A DNA stretch of 56,425 nucleotides from NCBI GenBank assembly GCA_018826295.1, contig JAHJZX010000061.1, forward strand, positions 1 through 56,425, in the 5' to 3' direction. The DNA is from Gammaproteobacteria bacterium. GTDB lineage: Bacteria > Pseudomonadota > Gammaproteobacteria > Enterobacterales > Alteromonadaceae. This document shows, in pieces, positions 47,373-56,200 of this stretch (the stretch's first letter is position 1; the number at the start of each line of letters is the position of its first letter). A program made the translations under genes and the position numbers. The notes beneath the pieces were generated by a model, which had not been told where the DNA came from, searched no databases, and saw only the letters and a program-made list of their open reading frames with translations.

Positions 47373-48206
47373 TTACAAGATCACCGTTTTATTGCCATGT
47401 ACAAATACCCGATCTTCTACAACTAATTGTAACGCTTTACTCAGGGCGGCTTTTTCTACATCGCGGCCGGCACGTGCCATATCATCAGCACTATAGTTGT
47501 GATCGACCGGCGCCACCATTTGTTGAATAATAGGACCTTCATCCAAATCATCATTTACGAAATGCGCGGTAGCACCAATAATTTTTACGCCGCGCTCAAA
47601 TGCCTGCTGGTAAGGGTTAGCACCGATAAAAGCAGGTAAAAAGCTGTGATGTATATTGATAATTTTCTCCGGAAACTGCGCGACAAAAGCGGGGGTTAAA
47701 ATGCGCATAAACTTGGCCAGCACCAGGTATTCCGGATGATAAGGCTTAATGACTTCAAGCAACGCCGCTTCGTGCTCCGTGCGGCTTAAGCCCTGATGGC
47801 TGACATAGTGGTAGGGTAAATCGAAGCGGGCTGCAAGTTGTTCAAGTTCAGGGTAATTACCCACTACGGCTGCAATATCTAACGCCAGCGAGCCATCAAA
47901 TACTTTGATCAGGATATCACCCAGACAATGCGCTTCTTTTGTTACTAATACCACCACCCGCTTGGCGCGTTGACTGACTAAGCTACGCTCGGATCCCGCT
48001 GGCAGGGCACGGTCTAAATCAAATAACAGCGTCGCATCGTTAAACACGCCTTCAAGTTCGGTGCGCATATAAAAGCGGCCACTTACCGGATCAACATATT
48101 CGGTATTGCGGCTGATGTTCAGCTGGTGTTTGTAGCAAATATTGGTGATCTGTGCGATCAGCCCTTTAGAATCGGGACACTCGGTTAATAAAATCTTCCG
48201 TTCCAT
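47373..48206 (-). CDS. purU: Formyltetrahydrofolate deformylase
   Basis: 277 residues. An N-terminal ACT domain (about 1-80, with C-P-D-S-K-G-L-I-A-Q-I-T) is followed by a formyl-transferase domain with I-N-I-H-H-S-F-L-P-A-F-I-G and G-A-T-A-H-F-V-N-D-D-L-D-E-G-P-I-I-Q-Q, which hold the catalytic Asn, His and Asp. PurU releases formate from 10-formyl-THF to supply PurT and balance one-carbon units; the ACT part senses glycine/methionine. Divergent from trmO. Confidence 0.95.
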   Translation of the reverse strand: MERKILLTECPDSKGLIAQITNICYKHQLNISRNTEYVDPVSGRFYMRTELEGVFNDATLLFDLDRALPAGSERSLVSQRAKRVVVLVTKEAHCLGDILIKVFDGSLALDIAAVVGNYPELEQLAARFDLPYHYVSHQGLSRTEHEAALLEVIKPYHPEYLVLAKFMRILTPAFVAQFPEKIINIHHSFLPAFIGANPYQQAFERGVKIIGATAHFVNDDLDEGPIIQQMVAPVDHNYSADDMARAGRDVEKAALSKALQLVVEDRVFVHGNKTVIL

Positions 48207-48360
48207 GATAGTGAATTACCTTGTTCAATTTAACCTATGTTTTACCCCATCTTAGGCTGTAGCGTCAAAGACATTCAGACGTCCTCTACTTAACTTGTTG
48301 TTTTGGCAAAAAACCGCATAATACCGCTCATTACCTTTATAAGTGTCTGCTCAGGAGAAT

Positions 48361-49071
48361 ATGGCGTCGTATCAGTTTAATGCGGTGGGCTATATCAGCT
48401 CGCCCTACAAGCAAAAATTTGCTATTCCGCGCCAACCCGGCCTGATAGCGGAAGCTACCGGCTATTTAGTGCTGGAAGATGACTACAGTGACGACGCCAT
48501 TGTGCGCGGCATCGATAGTTTCAGCCATTTGTGGTTGCTATTTGTGTTTCACGAAACAGCAGACAAAGGCTGGTCACCCATGGTGCGGCCACCACGTTTA
48601 GGCGGAAATGCACGTAAGGGCGTTTTTGCCACCCGCGCAACGTTCCGGCCAAATCCGGTTGGACTGTCTGTTGTAAAACTGGAGGGTGTTGAGCGCAAAA
48701 ATGGCAAGCTAATGCTAAAACTCAGTGGTATTGATTTGCTTGACGGTACCCCGGTACTGGATATTAAACCCTATTTGCCTTACGCCGATGCGCTACCCGA
48801 CGCCGCCGGTGGTTTTGCCGATGCGGCACCTTTTACCGCGATGACGGTAAGCTTTGCCGAACAAGCCAGCCATTTTTGCCTGCAGCAAACCCAACACCCT
48901 GATTTAAAGATATTTATTGAAAAGGTGCTAAAGCAGGACCCCAGACCGTCGTATAAAAAGCAGCGTGAAGGTGAACAAAGTTACGGCATGACGCTGTATA
49001 ACTACAATATTAAATGGACCGTGAACGGAGAACATAACCATGTTACTGAAATCCTTCAGCTACCTGAGTAG
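48361..49071 (+). CDS. trmO: tRNA (N6-threonylcarbamoyladenosine-37) N6-methyltransferase
   Basis: 236 residues from the ATG at 48361 (CAGGAG upstream). TrmO methylates t6A-37 to m6t6A-37 in ACY-reading tRNA-Thr, using SAM. The fold's residues are visible: V-G-Y-I-S-S-P-Y-K-Q-K-F-x-I-P-R-Q-P-G, H-L-W-L-L-F-V-F-H, R-P-P-R-L-G-G, G-V-F-A-T-R-A-T-F-R-P-N-P-V-G-L-S, L-D-G-T-P-V-L-D-I-K-P-Y-L-P-Y. The C-terminal extension with D-P-R-P-S-Y is the gammaproteobacterial form. Its 3' end overlaps the kelch gene start by 32 bases. Confidence 0.94.
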   Translation: MASYQFNAVGYISSPYKQKFAIPRQPGLIAEATGYLVLEDDYSDDAIVRGIDSFSHLWLLFVFHETADKGWSPMVRPPRLGGNARKGVFATRATFRPNPVGLSVVKLEGVERKNGKLMLKLSGIDLLDGTPVLDIKPYLPYADALPDAAGGFADAAPFTAMTVSFAEQASHFCLQQTQHPDLKIFIEKVLKQDPRPSYKKQREGEQSYGMTLYNYNIKWTVNGEHNHVTEILQLPE

Positions 49072-50107
49072 TCTGGCAGCTGCAGCAACCTGTGTTGCCG
49101 TGTCCGCCACTGCGCTACCCGACTTACCCGAGCCGGTAAGTAATAATGCGGTTGCTACCACCTCGGTGCGAGGTAAAACCTATATCGCCAGTTTTATGGG
49201 CTTAGGCCCGGGCAAACAGCACGCTGATATTCACAACAAAGTTTTTATGCATACTGTCGGCGAATTTAATTGGCAAACGTTACCGGCGGTACCGAGCCAA
49301 CAACGTTTAAATGGCCGTATTGCAGCCAGTGCAGTAGCACTAAACAATAACTTTTTTGTTTTTGGTGGCTTTACTGTTAATGCAGACGGCACTGAACAAA
49401 CTGCCGCAGACAGCTACCGGCTGGATCCGGTTACCCGACGTTACACCAAACTTAACGATATACCGGTGCCGGTCGATGATGCTGTCGCGTTAACTTACCA
49501 AAACCGCTATATCTATCTGGTCAGCGGCTGGAGCGATTATGGCAATGTCAATCTGGTGCAGGTGTTTGATAACTTTACCCAGCGCTGGTCGCAAGCTACT
49601 CCCTTTCCCGGTAAGGCAGTGTTTGGCTTAGCTGGCGCTATGGCAGATAACCACATGCTGCTATGTGATGGCGTTGCATTGCAATATTACGCCGATAAGA
49701 AGCGCGAATATAAAGCTGAACCGGCCTGCTACCTCGGCAGCGTAGGCGAAAACGCAAATCAGATCGACTGGCGCATTATTGAGCACCCAACCGGCACCGC
49801 CCGTTACCGCATGGCCGGCATCAATACTAAAATCGACGGTAAAGATATGTTGGTGTTTATCGGTGGCAGCACTACCCCGTATAACTACAATGGTATTGGC
49901 TACAATGGCACGCCGGCATTGCCTGACAGCAAAGTCTGGGTATTCTCGCTCACCGAAAAGCGCTGGCTAAAAGCAGCCGACACTACGCCAGTTATGGACT
50001 TACGCGGCCTAATTGACATAGATGGCGACATTTACTCAGTTGGTGGTATGCAAAATAACCAGCAAGTCAGCCCGCAACTGATTAAACACCAGATAAAACT
50101 CCAATAG
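49040..50107 (+). CDS. Periplasmic kelch-repeat protein
   Basis: 355 residues. A signal peptide (about 1-26, ending in S-A-T-A-L-P) is followed by about six kelch blades, marked by F-V-F-G-G-F, Y-L-V-S-G-W, L-V-F-I-G-G-S and I-Y-S-V-G-G-M. N-acetylneuraminate epimerase (NanM) has this fold, but the sequence lacks a clear match to its active-site residues and no sialic acid genes are nearby, so that name is not used. The start overlaps trmO by 32 bases; GGAGA upstream supports it. Followed by proS. Confidence 0.8.
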   Translation: MLLKSFSYLSSLAAAATCVAVSATALPDLPEPVSNNAVATTSVRGKTYIASFMGLGPGKQHADIHNKVFMHTVGEFNWQTLPAVPSQQRLNGRIAASAVALNNNFFVFGGFTVNADGTEQTAADSYRLDPVTRRYTKLNDIPVPVDDAVALTYQNRYIYLVSGWSDYGNVNLVQVFDNFTQRWSQATPFPGKAVFGLAGAMADNHMLLCDGVALQYYADKKREYKAEPACYLGSVGENANQIDWRIIEHPTGTARYRMAGINTKIDGKDMLVFIGGSTTPYNYNGIGYNGTPALPDSKVWVFSLTEKRWLKAADTTPVMDLRGLIDIDGDIYSVGGMQNNQQVSPQLIKHQIKLQ

Positions 50108-50168
50108 AATTGCCCCTGCCGCCTTGCTAGAATGGCGGCAATTTTTTAGCACGACATACGAGAATACG

Positions 50169-51896
50169 ATGCGCAGCAGTCAGTACTTACTATCTACCGT
50201 TAAAGAAACCCCGGCCGATGCCGAAGTCATCAGCCACAAACTTATGCTGCGCGCCGGTATGGTGCGTCGTGTTGCGTCCGGCATGTACACTTATCTGCCT
50301 ACCGGTGTGCGGGTATTGCGTAAAGTTGAGCAAATCGTACGCGAAGAAATGAATAAAGCCGGCGCCATTGAAGTGCTAATGCCAATGGTGCAACCGGCCG
50401 AACTGTGGCAGGAGTCCGGCCGTTGGGACAAAATGGACGCCGAGCTGCTGCGCTTTAAAGATCGCCACATCCGCGACTTTGTACTGGGCCCAACCCACGA
50501 AGAAGTGATCACCGATTTGGTACGGCGCGAAATTACCAGCTACAAACAGTTGCCACTGAATTTGTACCAAATTCAGACTAAGTTTCGTGACGAACGCCGG
50601 CCACGTTTTGGCGTAATGCGCGCACGCGAATTTTTAATGAAAGACGCCTACTCGTTTCATTTAAGCCAGGACAGCCTGCAGCAAACCTATGACGCCATGT
50701 ATCAGGCCTATTGCAATATCTTTAGCCGTTTAGGCTTAGATTTTCGCCCGGTACTGGCCGACACCGGTGCTATCGGCGGCAGTATGTCGCATGAGTTCCA
50801 TGTGCTGGCCGCCTCTGGCGAAGATGCCATCGCCTTCTCAGATGAAAGCGATTACGCAGCGAACATTGAAATGGCCGAAGCTTTGGCCCCTGCTGGCGAA
50901 CGCGCCGGCGCAACACAAGCGCTGGCAGAAGTTGCGACGCCTAACGCCAAAACCGTCGCTGACGTAGCCACGCTATTGCAGCAGGATATGGCGCTGGTAA
51001 GCAAAACGCTGATTGTATACGCTGCTAAAGCCGACGACAAAGCAGCGCAAACACTGGTAGCCCTGGTACTGCGTGGCGACCACGAGCTAAACGAAATTAA
51101 AGCCGAAAAGCTGCCGCAGGTACAAAGCCCACTGGTATTTGCCTCTGAGGAAGAAATCCGCGCAGCCATCGGCGTAGGCCCAGGTTCACTGGGGCCGGTA
51201 GGCATGACGCTGCCGGTTATTGTTGATCGCAGCGCCGCGCATTTAGCTGACTTTATCTGCGGTGCCAATAAAGATGGCTATCATTTAACCGGCGTAAACT
51301 GGGACCGTGATATTAAAGACTACAGCGTGGCCGATTTGCGTAATATCGTTGAAGGCGATGCCAGCCCGTGTGGCAAAGGTAAGCTGGTTATCAAACGCGG
51401 TATCGAAGTGGGTCATATCTTCCAGTTAGGCGATCGCTACTCTCAGGCATTAAAAGCCGGCGTGCTGAACGAAGAAGGTAAACACCAGATCATGACCATG
51501 GGCTGCTATGGTGTCGGTGTATCGCGCATTATTGCCGCAGCTATCGAGCAAAATCATGATGATTTCGGCATTATCTGGCCGGATGCGATAGCACCATTTC
51601 AAATTGCCTTAATTCCGATGAATATGCACAAGTCGGCACGCATTGAAGAAGCCACAGTGCGTTTATATAACGAGCTGACTGCTGCCGGTTTTGAGGTGCT
51701 GTTTGACGATCGTAAAGAGCGCCCCGGCGTGATGTTTGCCGATATGGAACTGATGGGCATTCCGCACAGCATCGTCGTTGGCGAGCGTAACCTGGACAAC
51801 CAGCAAGTGGAATACAAAAACCGTCGCAGCGGCGAAAAAGAGATGTTAGATATCGCCGCTGTGGTTGACGCTATGGCACAAAAATTGGCGAAATAA
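50169..51896 (+). CDS. proS: Proline--tRNA ligase (bacterial type)
   Basis: 575 residues from the ATG at 50169 ([10 protein letters not shown]), with GAGA upstream; a frame to 50124 is an extension. Class II synthetase motifs: motif 1 in the N-terminus, motif 2 [17 protein letters not shown], and motif 3 G-V-G-V-S-R. The INS editing domain (about 225-400) with G-x-x-x-G-P-V-G is present, as in bacterial ProRS that clears Ala-tRNA-Pro. It ends at a strong terminator. Confidence 0.97.
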   Translation: MRSSQYLLSTVKETPADAEVISHKLMLRAGMVRRVASGMYTYLPTGVRVLRKVEQIVREEMNKAGAIEVLMPMVQPAELWQESGRWDKMDAELLRFKDRHIRDFVLGPTHEEVITDLVRREITSYKQLPLNLYQIQTKFRDERRPRFGVMRAREFLMKDAYSFHLSQDSLQQTYDAMYQAYCNIFSRLGLDFRPVLADTGAIGGSMSHEFHVLAASGEDAIAFSDESDYAANIEMAEALAPAGERAGATQALAEVATPNAKTVADVATLLQQDMALVSKTLIVYAAKADDKAAQTLVALVLRGDHELNEIKAEKLPQVQSPLVFASEEEIRAAIGVGPGSLGPVGMTLPVIVDRSAAHLADFICGANKDGYHLTGVNWDRDIKDYSVADLRNIVEGDASPCGKGKLVIKRGIEVGHIFQLGDRYSQALKAGVLNEEGKHQIMTMGCYGVGVSRIIAAAIEQNHDDFGIIWPDAIAPFQIALIPMNMHKSARIEEATVRLYNELTAAGFEVLFDDRKERPGVMFADMELMGIPHSIVVGERNLDNQQVEYKNRRSGEKEMLDIAAVVDAMAQKLAK

Positions 51897-51914
51897 GCCG
51901 GTTATTAGCGACAA

Positions 51915-51940
51915 AAAAGGCAGCGAATTCGCTGCCTTTT
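51915..51940. terminator. Bidirectional terminator between proS and parE
   Basis: AAAAGGCAGCG, AATT, CGCTGCCTTTT: an 11-base-pair perfect stem between convergent genes. Confidence 0.88.
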
Positions 51941-51944
51941 GTTT

Positions 51945-52241
51945 CTAAATGTTAGCCAATTTTACATCCATCCGTTGATGAATTATCGCTATCACTTCAA
52001 TGCCAGTACTATTTAGTCGATAAAACACCCGATGCTGCAACACACTAAAACTAAAGTAATCAGCACGGACATCTTCGCGCTTAACGCCAAGTGCAGGGTT
52101 TTGTGCCAATTGATTAAGACTGTGGAACAGCTGAGACAGATAACGATCCGCTTGTGCCTTGCCCCAGTTTTCTGCGCTATACAGCCAAATTTGTTCTAAA
52201 TCATCTTTGGCATTCTGCCTAAGCTGATAACACCGGTTCAT
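51945..52241 (-). CDS. parE: ParE-family toxin of a type II toxin-antitoxin pair
   Basis: 98 residues of the RelE/ParE superfamily: N-terminal helices (L-R-Q-N-A-K-D-D-L-E-Q-I-W), W-G-K-A-Q-A-D-R-Y, then a C-terminal sheet (H-R-V-F-Y-R-L-N-S-x-x-I-E-V-I-A-I-I-H-Q-R-M-D). This Y/F-R and H-x-R-M-D ending is the ParE kind, which acts on DNA gyrase, rather than an mRNA-cleaving RelE. Its start overlaps the antitoxin stop by ATGA, so the two are translationally coupled. Confidence 0.9.
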   Translation of the reverse strand: MNRCYQLRQNAKDDLEQIWLYSAENWGKAQADRYLSQLFHSLNQLAQNPALGVKREDVRADYFSFSVLQHRVFYRLNSTGIEVIAIIHQRMDVKLANI

Positions 52242-52483
52242 TTACCGTATTTCTGCTGCAATTCTGCGACAAAGCGAAGCTCATCAAAGTTTTCCACTAC
52301 AGGGCTTTGCTCTGCGGCTTCGAGCTTACACCGCAGCTCTGCCAGCTTAATTTCATCTTCTTCCAACAAACGCAGTCCTGCACGCACTACTTCGCTAACA
52401 GACTGATAGCGCCCCTGCTGCACCCGCTCGGCAACAAAATGCTCAAAGTGCTCGCCCAAGGTTACAGATGTATTACGTGCCAT
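52238..52483 (-). CDS. parD: ParD-family antitoxin
   Basis: 81 residues. The N-terminal ribbon-helix-helix (about 1-40; T-S-V-T-L-G-E-H-F, then G-R-Y-Q-S-V-S-E-V-V-R-A-G-L-R-L-L-E) is the DNA-binding domain of CopG/ParD antitoxins; the C-terminal part binds the toxin. GGAGG precedes the ATG. It lies upstream of parE and downstream of its own palindromic operator. Flanked by terminators on both sides, so the pair is a self-contained cassette. Confidence 0.92.
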   Translation of the reverse strand: MARNTSVTLGEHFEHFVAERVQQGRYQSVSEVVRAGLRLLEEDEIKLAELRCKLEAAEQSPVVENFDELRFVAELQQKYGK

Positions 52484-52499
52484 AAAGCCTCCATATAAC

Positions 52500-52535
52500 T
52501 GTATTAGATATTAATACATAATCAGGCGCTGACAA
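52500..52535 (-). promoter_or_regulatory. parDE promoter and palindromic operator
   Basis: TGTATTA, five bases, TAATACA is a perfect seven-base-arm palindrome at 52500-52518, 17 bases upstream of parD. On the minus strand TTGTCA (52530-52535), 16 bases, TAATAT (52508-52513) gives a promoter whose -10 lies inside the palindrome. ParD dimers usually bind such sites and repress their own operon. Confidence 0.65.
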
Positions 52536-52546
52536 CCTTAGTGATT

Positions 52547-52570
52547 AAAAAAGGCAGCCGAAGCTGCCTT
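52547..52570 (-). terminator. Terminator after the NSS transporter gene
   Basis: On the minus strand AAGGCAGC, TTCG, GCTGCCTT, TTTT: a stable UUCG tetraloop hairpin with a T-run, 20 bases beyond the stop. Confidence 0.87.
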
Positions 52571-52589
52571 AGTCTTGCCAATTTTTTAG

Positions 52590-54020
52590 TTAAAACAGCA
52601 GGTTTTTACCGAAGAAGATGGTTGATACGGTATTCACAAAAATTACCGCCAGGATCAGTGGAATAAAGGTACCCAGCGAGAAGTTAACGTATTTTTGCAG
52701 CAAGGACCCGGCAAAGCTGCTGTTGCCCTGGCTTATTTCGGCATCCAGATTGTGCTTTTTCCAACGATAACTGACAAACAGACACAGCAGTAAGCCATTT
52801 AATGGCAATATCGTCTCATAAAACACATCTACCACTATCTGAAAAAACGATTTAACAGTAGGCATGCCATCCGAGCCCAGGCCGTAGCTGGTAAGGTTAG
52901 TCAGAAACTCTACCCGGCCAAACGACAATGCACTGACCACGGCCAGCGCGATCATAACGGCACCTAATGTATACAAGGCTTTACGTCGCGACACCCCTTT
53001 ACCGTCCATTAAACTGGCTACCGGCACCTCGATAATAGAAACCAGTGAGGTTAACGCGGCAAAAAACACCAGCAGGAAAAAGAAACTGGCAATAAAAGAT
53101 GCACCGAAGTAACCGATATCGGCCTGCAGTGCCAGGAAGATTTTTGGCAGGAACATAAAAATCATGCCAATGCTCGACTCAGATAATTCGCTAAGCTGAA
53201 TATCCGGGTTAAACGAGAATACCGCAGGCAGGATCAATAAGCCTGAGCAACACGCTACCAATACCGACAAACCCGCCACCATTTTGCCAGCCTGCACGAT
53301 ATTGTTGTTTTTCTGAATATAAGAGCCGTAAGTAATTAAAATACCCATCGCCAGCGACAAGGAGAAAAACGCCTGCGCCAGTGCGCCGTTTAATACCTTG
53401 CCGGTTAGTTTTTCAAAGTCAGGAATAAGGAAAAATTTCACCCCTAACATAGCGTTATCCAGCGTAAAAACGTAGATAACCAGCGCTATCAGCATAACAA
53501 ACAGCATTGGCATTAATACCCGTGCCGCTTTCTCTATACCCTGCTTTACCCCGCCTTGCAAAATAGCAAAGGTCAGGCCAATTACAATCGCCATATAGAT
53601 AAACAGCTCATTGCTGTTAATAAAACTATTGAAGCTGTCTGGCGCAGCAAGCTCTGTTAACTGCCCCATAACAGATTTAGCCAGATAGCCAAAAATCCAG
53701 ACGGTGATAACCAGATAAAACACACCGATCATAAATGGCGTGATCACCGACATCCAGCCGGCTGTACGCCAGGCCCGGCTCTGGCCAATTTCAGTATAAG
53801 CCCCGAGCGGGTTCTGCCGGGTATGGCGACCTAAACTCATCTCAGCCAGCATCACCGGCAGGCAGATAAAGAACACAAAAAAAGCATACATGATTAAAAA
53901 GGCGGCACCGCCGTTTTTGCTGGCCATTACCGGAAAGGCGACCAGATTACCTATACCTACGGCTGAGCCGGCGGCTGCCAGTACAAAGCCCAGGCTGGAG
54001 CTAAATTGTTCACGTTTCAT
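52590..54020 (-). CDS. Sodium-dependent transporter, NSS (SNF) family
   Basis: 476 residues with about eleven to twelve membrane helices. The opening G-F-V-L-A-A-A-G-S-A-V-G-I-G-N-L-V-A-F-P (residues 11-30) is the conserved unwound helix 1 that binds Na+ and substrate in NSS (LeuT-like) transporters. G-G-A-A-F-L-I-M-Y and A-F-F-S-L-S-L-A-M-G follow. Bacterial members carry amino acids such as Tyr, Trp or Leu with Na+; substrate here is not clear. Flanked by terminators and divergent from the YciI gene. Confidence 0.92.
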   Translation of the reverse strand: MKREQFSSSLGFVLAAAGSAVGIGNLVAFPVMASKNGGAAFLIMYAFFVFFICLPVMLAEMSLGRHTRQNPLGAYTEIGQSRAWRTAGWMSVITPFMIGVFYLVITVWIFGYLAKSVMGQLTELAAPDSFNSFINSNELFIYMAIVIGLTFAILQGGVKQGIEKAARVLMPMLFVMLIALVIYVFTLDNAMLGVKFFLIPDFEKLTGKVLNGALAQAFFSLSLAMGILITYGSYIQKNNNIVQAGKMVAGLSVLVACCSGLLILPAVFSFNPDIQLSELSESSIGMIFMFLPKIFLALQADIGYFGASFIASFFFLLVFFAALTSLVSIIEVPVASLMDGKGVSRRKALYTLGAVMIALAVVSALSFGRVEFLTNLTSYGLGSDGMPTVKSFFQIVVDVFYETILPLNGLLLCLFVSYRWKKHNLDAEISQGNSSFAGSLLQKYVNFSLGTFIPLILAVIFVNTVSTIFFGKNLLF

Positions 54021-54219
54021 TAGTACGCGGACTCCCTGAATCTTTCTTATTAGAATAATTGAGCAGTGCTCATTTTTTTGTAAGCGCCCTGCATGCTAAC
54101 AGGCTGTTGCGCTAAATCCTAGCCTGTACTGCTCCGATGCGTTCATTAACGTTGGAACCAGGCTGTGGATCTGCTATCTTGCGCCAGTTAAAACCGGCTC
54201 TGCAAAAGGACAACCCACT

Positions 54220-54519
54220 ATGTTCTACATGATTTATTCTGAAGATGTTGCTGACAGTTTAGAAAAGCGTCTTGCTACCCGGCCAGCACATCTGGCCCGC
54301 TTAGAGCAGCTGAAAAACCAAGGCCGCTTGTTACTGGCCGGCCCTACGCCAGCCATTGATAGCCTTGACCCGGGTGCCGCCGGTTTTAGCGGCTCTTTAG
54401 TCGTGGCAGAGTTTGCCAGCTTAGCCGAAGCACAAAGCTGGGCCGATGCCGACCCCTACCTGGCCGCCGGCGTGTACGCCCGTTCAATAGTAAAACCCTT
54501 TAAAAAAGTATTACCGTAA
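54220..54519 (+). CDS. yciI: YciI-family protein
   Basis: 99 residues, the full length of the family. The ferredoxin-like alpha/beta fold is indicated by [31 protein letters not shown] and a D-P-Y-L-A-A-G-V-Y ending. YciI proteins are small, putative enzymes of unknown substrate with a conserved His-Asp pair; H19 and the D-P-Y Asp are present. AAGGA precedes the ATG. The next gene, galE, starts 24 bases downstream, so the pair is likely co-transcribed. Confidence 0.88.
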   Translation: MFYMIYSEDVADSLEKRLATRPAHLARLEQLKNQGRLLLAGPTPAIDSLDPGAAGFSGSLVVAEFASLAEAQSWADADPYLAAGVYARSIVKPFKKVLP

Positions 54520-54543
54520 ATGACAGGCAACAAGGACAGTAGC

Positions 54544-55563
54544 ATGAGTTATATCTTACTTACCGGCGGCGCAGGTTATATTGGCAGCCATACCGCGCTG
54601 GAGCTACTCAACGCCGGCTTTAATGTGCTGAGTTTTGATAACTTCAGTAACAGCTCAGATGAAGCACTTAACCGGGTACAGCAACTCACGGCTAAACCGC
54701 TTATAAGCATTAAAGGCGATATTCGTGATGAAACGGCGCTGCGTCAGCTATTTACAGATTACAACATTAGTGCTGTGGTGCATTTTGCCGGTTTAAAAGC
54801 GGTAGGTGAATCAACACAACTACCACTGCATTACTACGATAACAATGTAACGGGCACACTTACCCTGTGCCAGGTAATGCGCGAATTCGGTGTAAAAAAG
54901 CTGGTATTTAGCTCGTCCGCTACCGTGTACGGTGACGCTAAACAGGTACCAATTCCGGAGACAGCGCCACGCTCGGCGACCAATCCCTACGGCCAGAGCA
55001 AATTGATGATCGAGCATATTCTTGAAGATCTGCTACGCGCTGAACCTGACTGGGGCATTTGCACTTTGCGTTATTTTAACCCGGTAGGCGCCCACGAAAG
55101 CGGCCAGATCGGTGAAGACCCTAACGGTATACCAAATAACCTGATGCCATTTATTGCCCAGGTGGCTGTTGGCAAACGTGACAAACTCAGTGTATTTGGC
55201 AATGATTACCCTACCCCGGATGGCACCGGTGTGCGCGATTACATTCATGTGGTCGATTTAGCCCGCGGCCATGTTAAAGCGCTACAATATCTGGCAAAGC
55301 ATAGCGGCATAGAAGCGATAAACCTCGGTACAGGCACCGGTTACAGCGTACTGGATATGGTTAATGCCTTTAGTCGGGTGAATCAGGTAGCGGTGCCCTA
55401 TCAGATAGCCCCGCGCCGGCCGGGTGATATTGCAAGTTGCTACGCACAGCCAGCTAAGGCTGAAAAATTGCTGGGCTGGCAGGCAGAAAAAACGCTGGAT
55501 GATATGGTGCGCGACAGCTGGCGCTGGCAATCTACTAACCCCAATGGCTACGACGCTAGGTAA
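54544..55563 (+). CDS. galE: UDP-glucose 4-epimerase
   Basis: 339 residues from the ATG at 54544 (AAGGA upstream). The NAD-binding G-G-A-G-Y-I-G-S-H-T is at 8-17. The catalytic S-S-S-A-T-V-Y-G and Y-G-Q-S-K follow. P-R-R-P-G-D-I-A-S-C-Y-A near the C-terminus is typical of GalE. It interconverts UDP-glucose and UDP-galactose for LPS and polysaccharide or for galactose use. Its end overlaps the end of the convergent response regulator gene by 8 bases. Confidence 0.96.
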   Translation: MSYILLTGGAGYIGSHTALELLNAGFNVLSFDNFSNSSDEALNRVQQLTAKPLISIKGDIRDETALRQLFTDYNISAVVHFAGLKAVGESTQLPLHYYDNNVTGTLTLCQVMREFGVKKLVFSSSATVYGDAKQVPIPETAPRSATNPYGQSKLMIEHILEDLLRAEPDWGICTLRYFNPVGAHESGQIGEDPNGIPNNLMPFIAQVAVGKRDKLSVFGNDYPTPDGTGVRDYIHVVDLARGHVKALQYLAKHSGIEAINLGTGTGYSVLDMVNAFSRVNQVAVPYQIAPRRPGDIASCYAQPAKAEKLLGWQAEKTLDDMVRDSWRWQSTNPNGYDAR

Positions 55564-56200
55564 TAAGCCCCAGTTCTAACGCCAACAACACGGCACGGGT
55601 GCGATCGCGCACCCCCAACTTAGATAATATCGCCGAGCATTGATTCTTTACCGTGCCTTCAGATTTAAATAGCGCTGTGGCAATTTCTTTATTGCTATAA
55701 CCTGCTGCCATTAACTGCAATATTTCCAGCTCTTTATCCGTTAAAGGTTCCAGCTGGGCTGGCATCGTAAAATCCGAGCTGTTACTGCGCACGCTACCAA
55801 GTAAACGCTCCGTAATATTAGGCGCAAACCAGCTGCCGCCGCTGGCAAGGGTGGCAATGGCCTCAACCAGAGTTTCCAGCGACACGTCTTTTAGCAAAAA
55901 GCCGCGCGCACCCAGGCTGATACTTTTCAGTACTAACTCATGCTCGTCAAAGGTGGTTAAAATAAGTACCGGTACAGTGATAGCCGCTTGTTGCAGCGCC
56001 GCCAGCGTTTGCACACCATTCATTACCGGCATCGATAAATCCAGCAAAACAACGTCCGGTTGATGCTGCTGACAGGCGGCAATTACACCGCTGCCATCAG
56101 CACATTCAGCAACGACTGTTACCTGACCGGATAGCCGGAGTAAGCTGTTAATACCATCGCGGATCAATTTTTGATCATCGACCAGTAGCACCTTATGCAT
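55556..56200 (-). CDS. NarL/FixJ-family response regulator
   Basis: 214 residues from the ATG at 56200 (GGAGA upstream at good spacing; a GTG at 56206 is too close to it). A receiver domain (about 1-118) has the acidic pocket D-D at 8-9, phospho-accepting D54, and a T/K pair in the T-T and L-L-K-D segments. A LuxR-type helix-turn-helix (about 150-210; L-T-D-K-E-L-E-I-L-Q-L-M-A-A-G-Y-S-N-K-E-I-A, then V-K-N-Q-C-S-A-I-L) ends it. The start overlaps the kinase stop as ATGCATAA. It is the partner of the kinase upstream; the target genes are unknown. Confidence 0.93.
   Translation of the reverse strand: MHKVLLVDDQKLIRDGINSLLRLSGQVTVVAECADGSGVIAACQQHQPDVVLLDLSMPVMNGVQTLAALQQAAITVPVLILTTFDEHELVLKSISLGARGFLLKDVSLETLVEAIATLASGGSWFAPNITERLLGSVRSNSSDFTMPAQLEPLTDKELEILQLMAAGYSNKEIATALFKSEGTVKNQCSAILSKLGVRDRTRAVLLALELGLIT

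Noticed and set aside
49040..50107. Naming the kelch protein N-acetylneuraminate epimerase (nanM)
   Set aside because: The fold fits but no sialic acid genes are nearby and the NanM active-site residues could not be confirmed.
54060..54079. TGAGC-AGT-GCTCA followed by seven T as a terminator
   Set aside because: The stem is only five base pairs, and no plus-strand gene ends before it; it lies in the divergent gap upstream of two genes.
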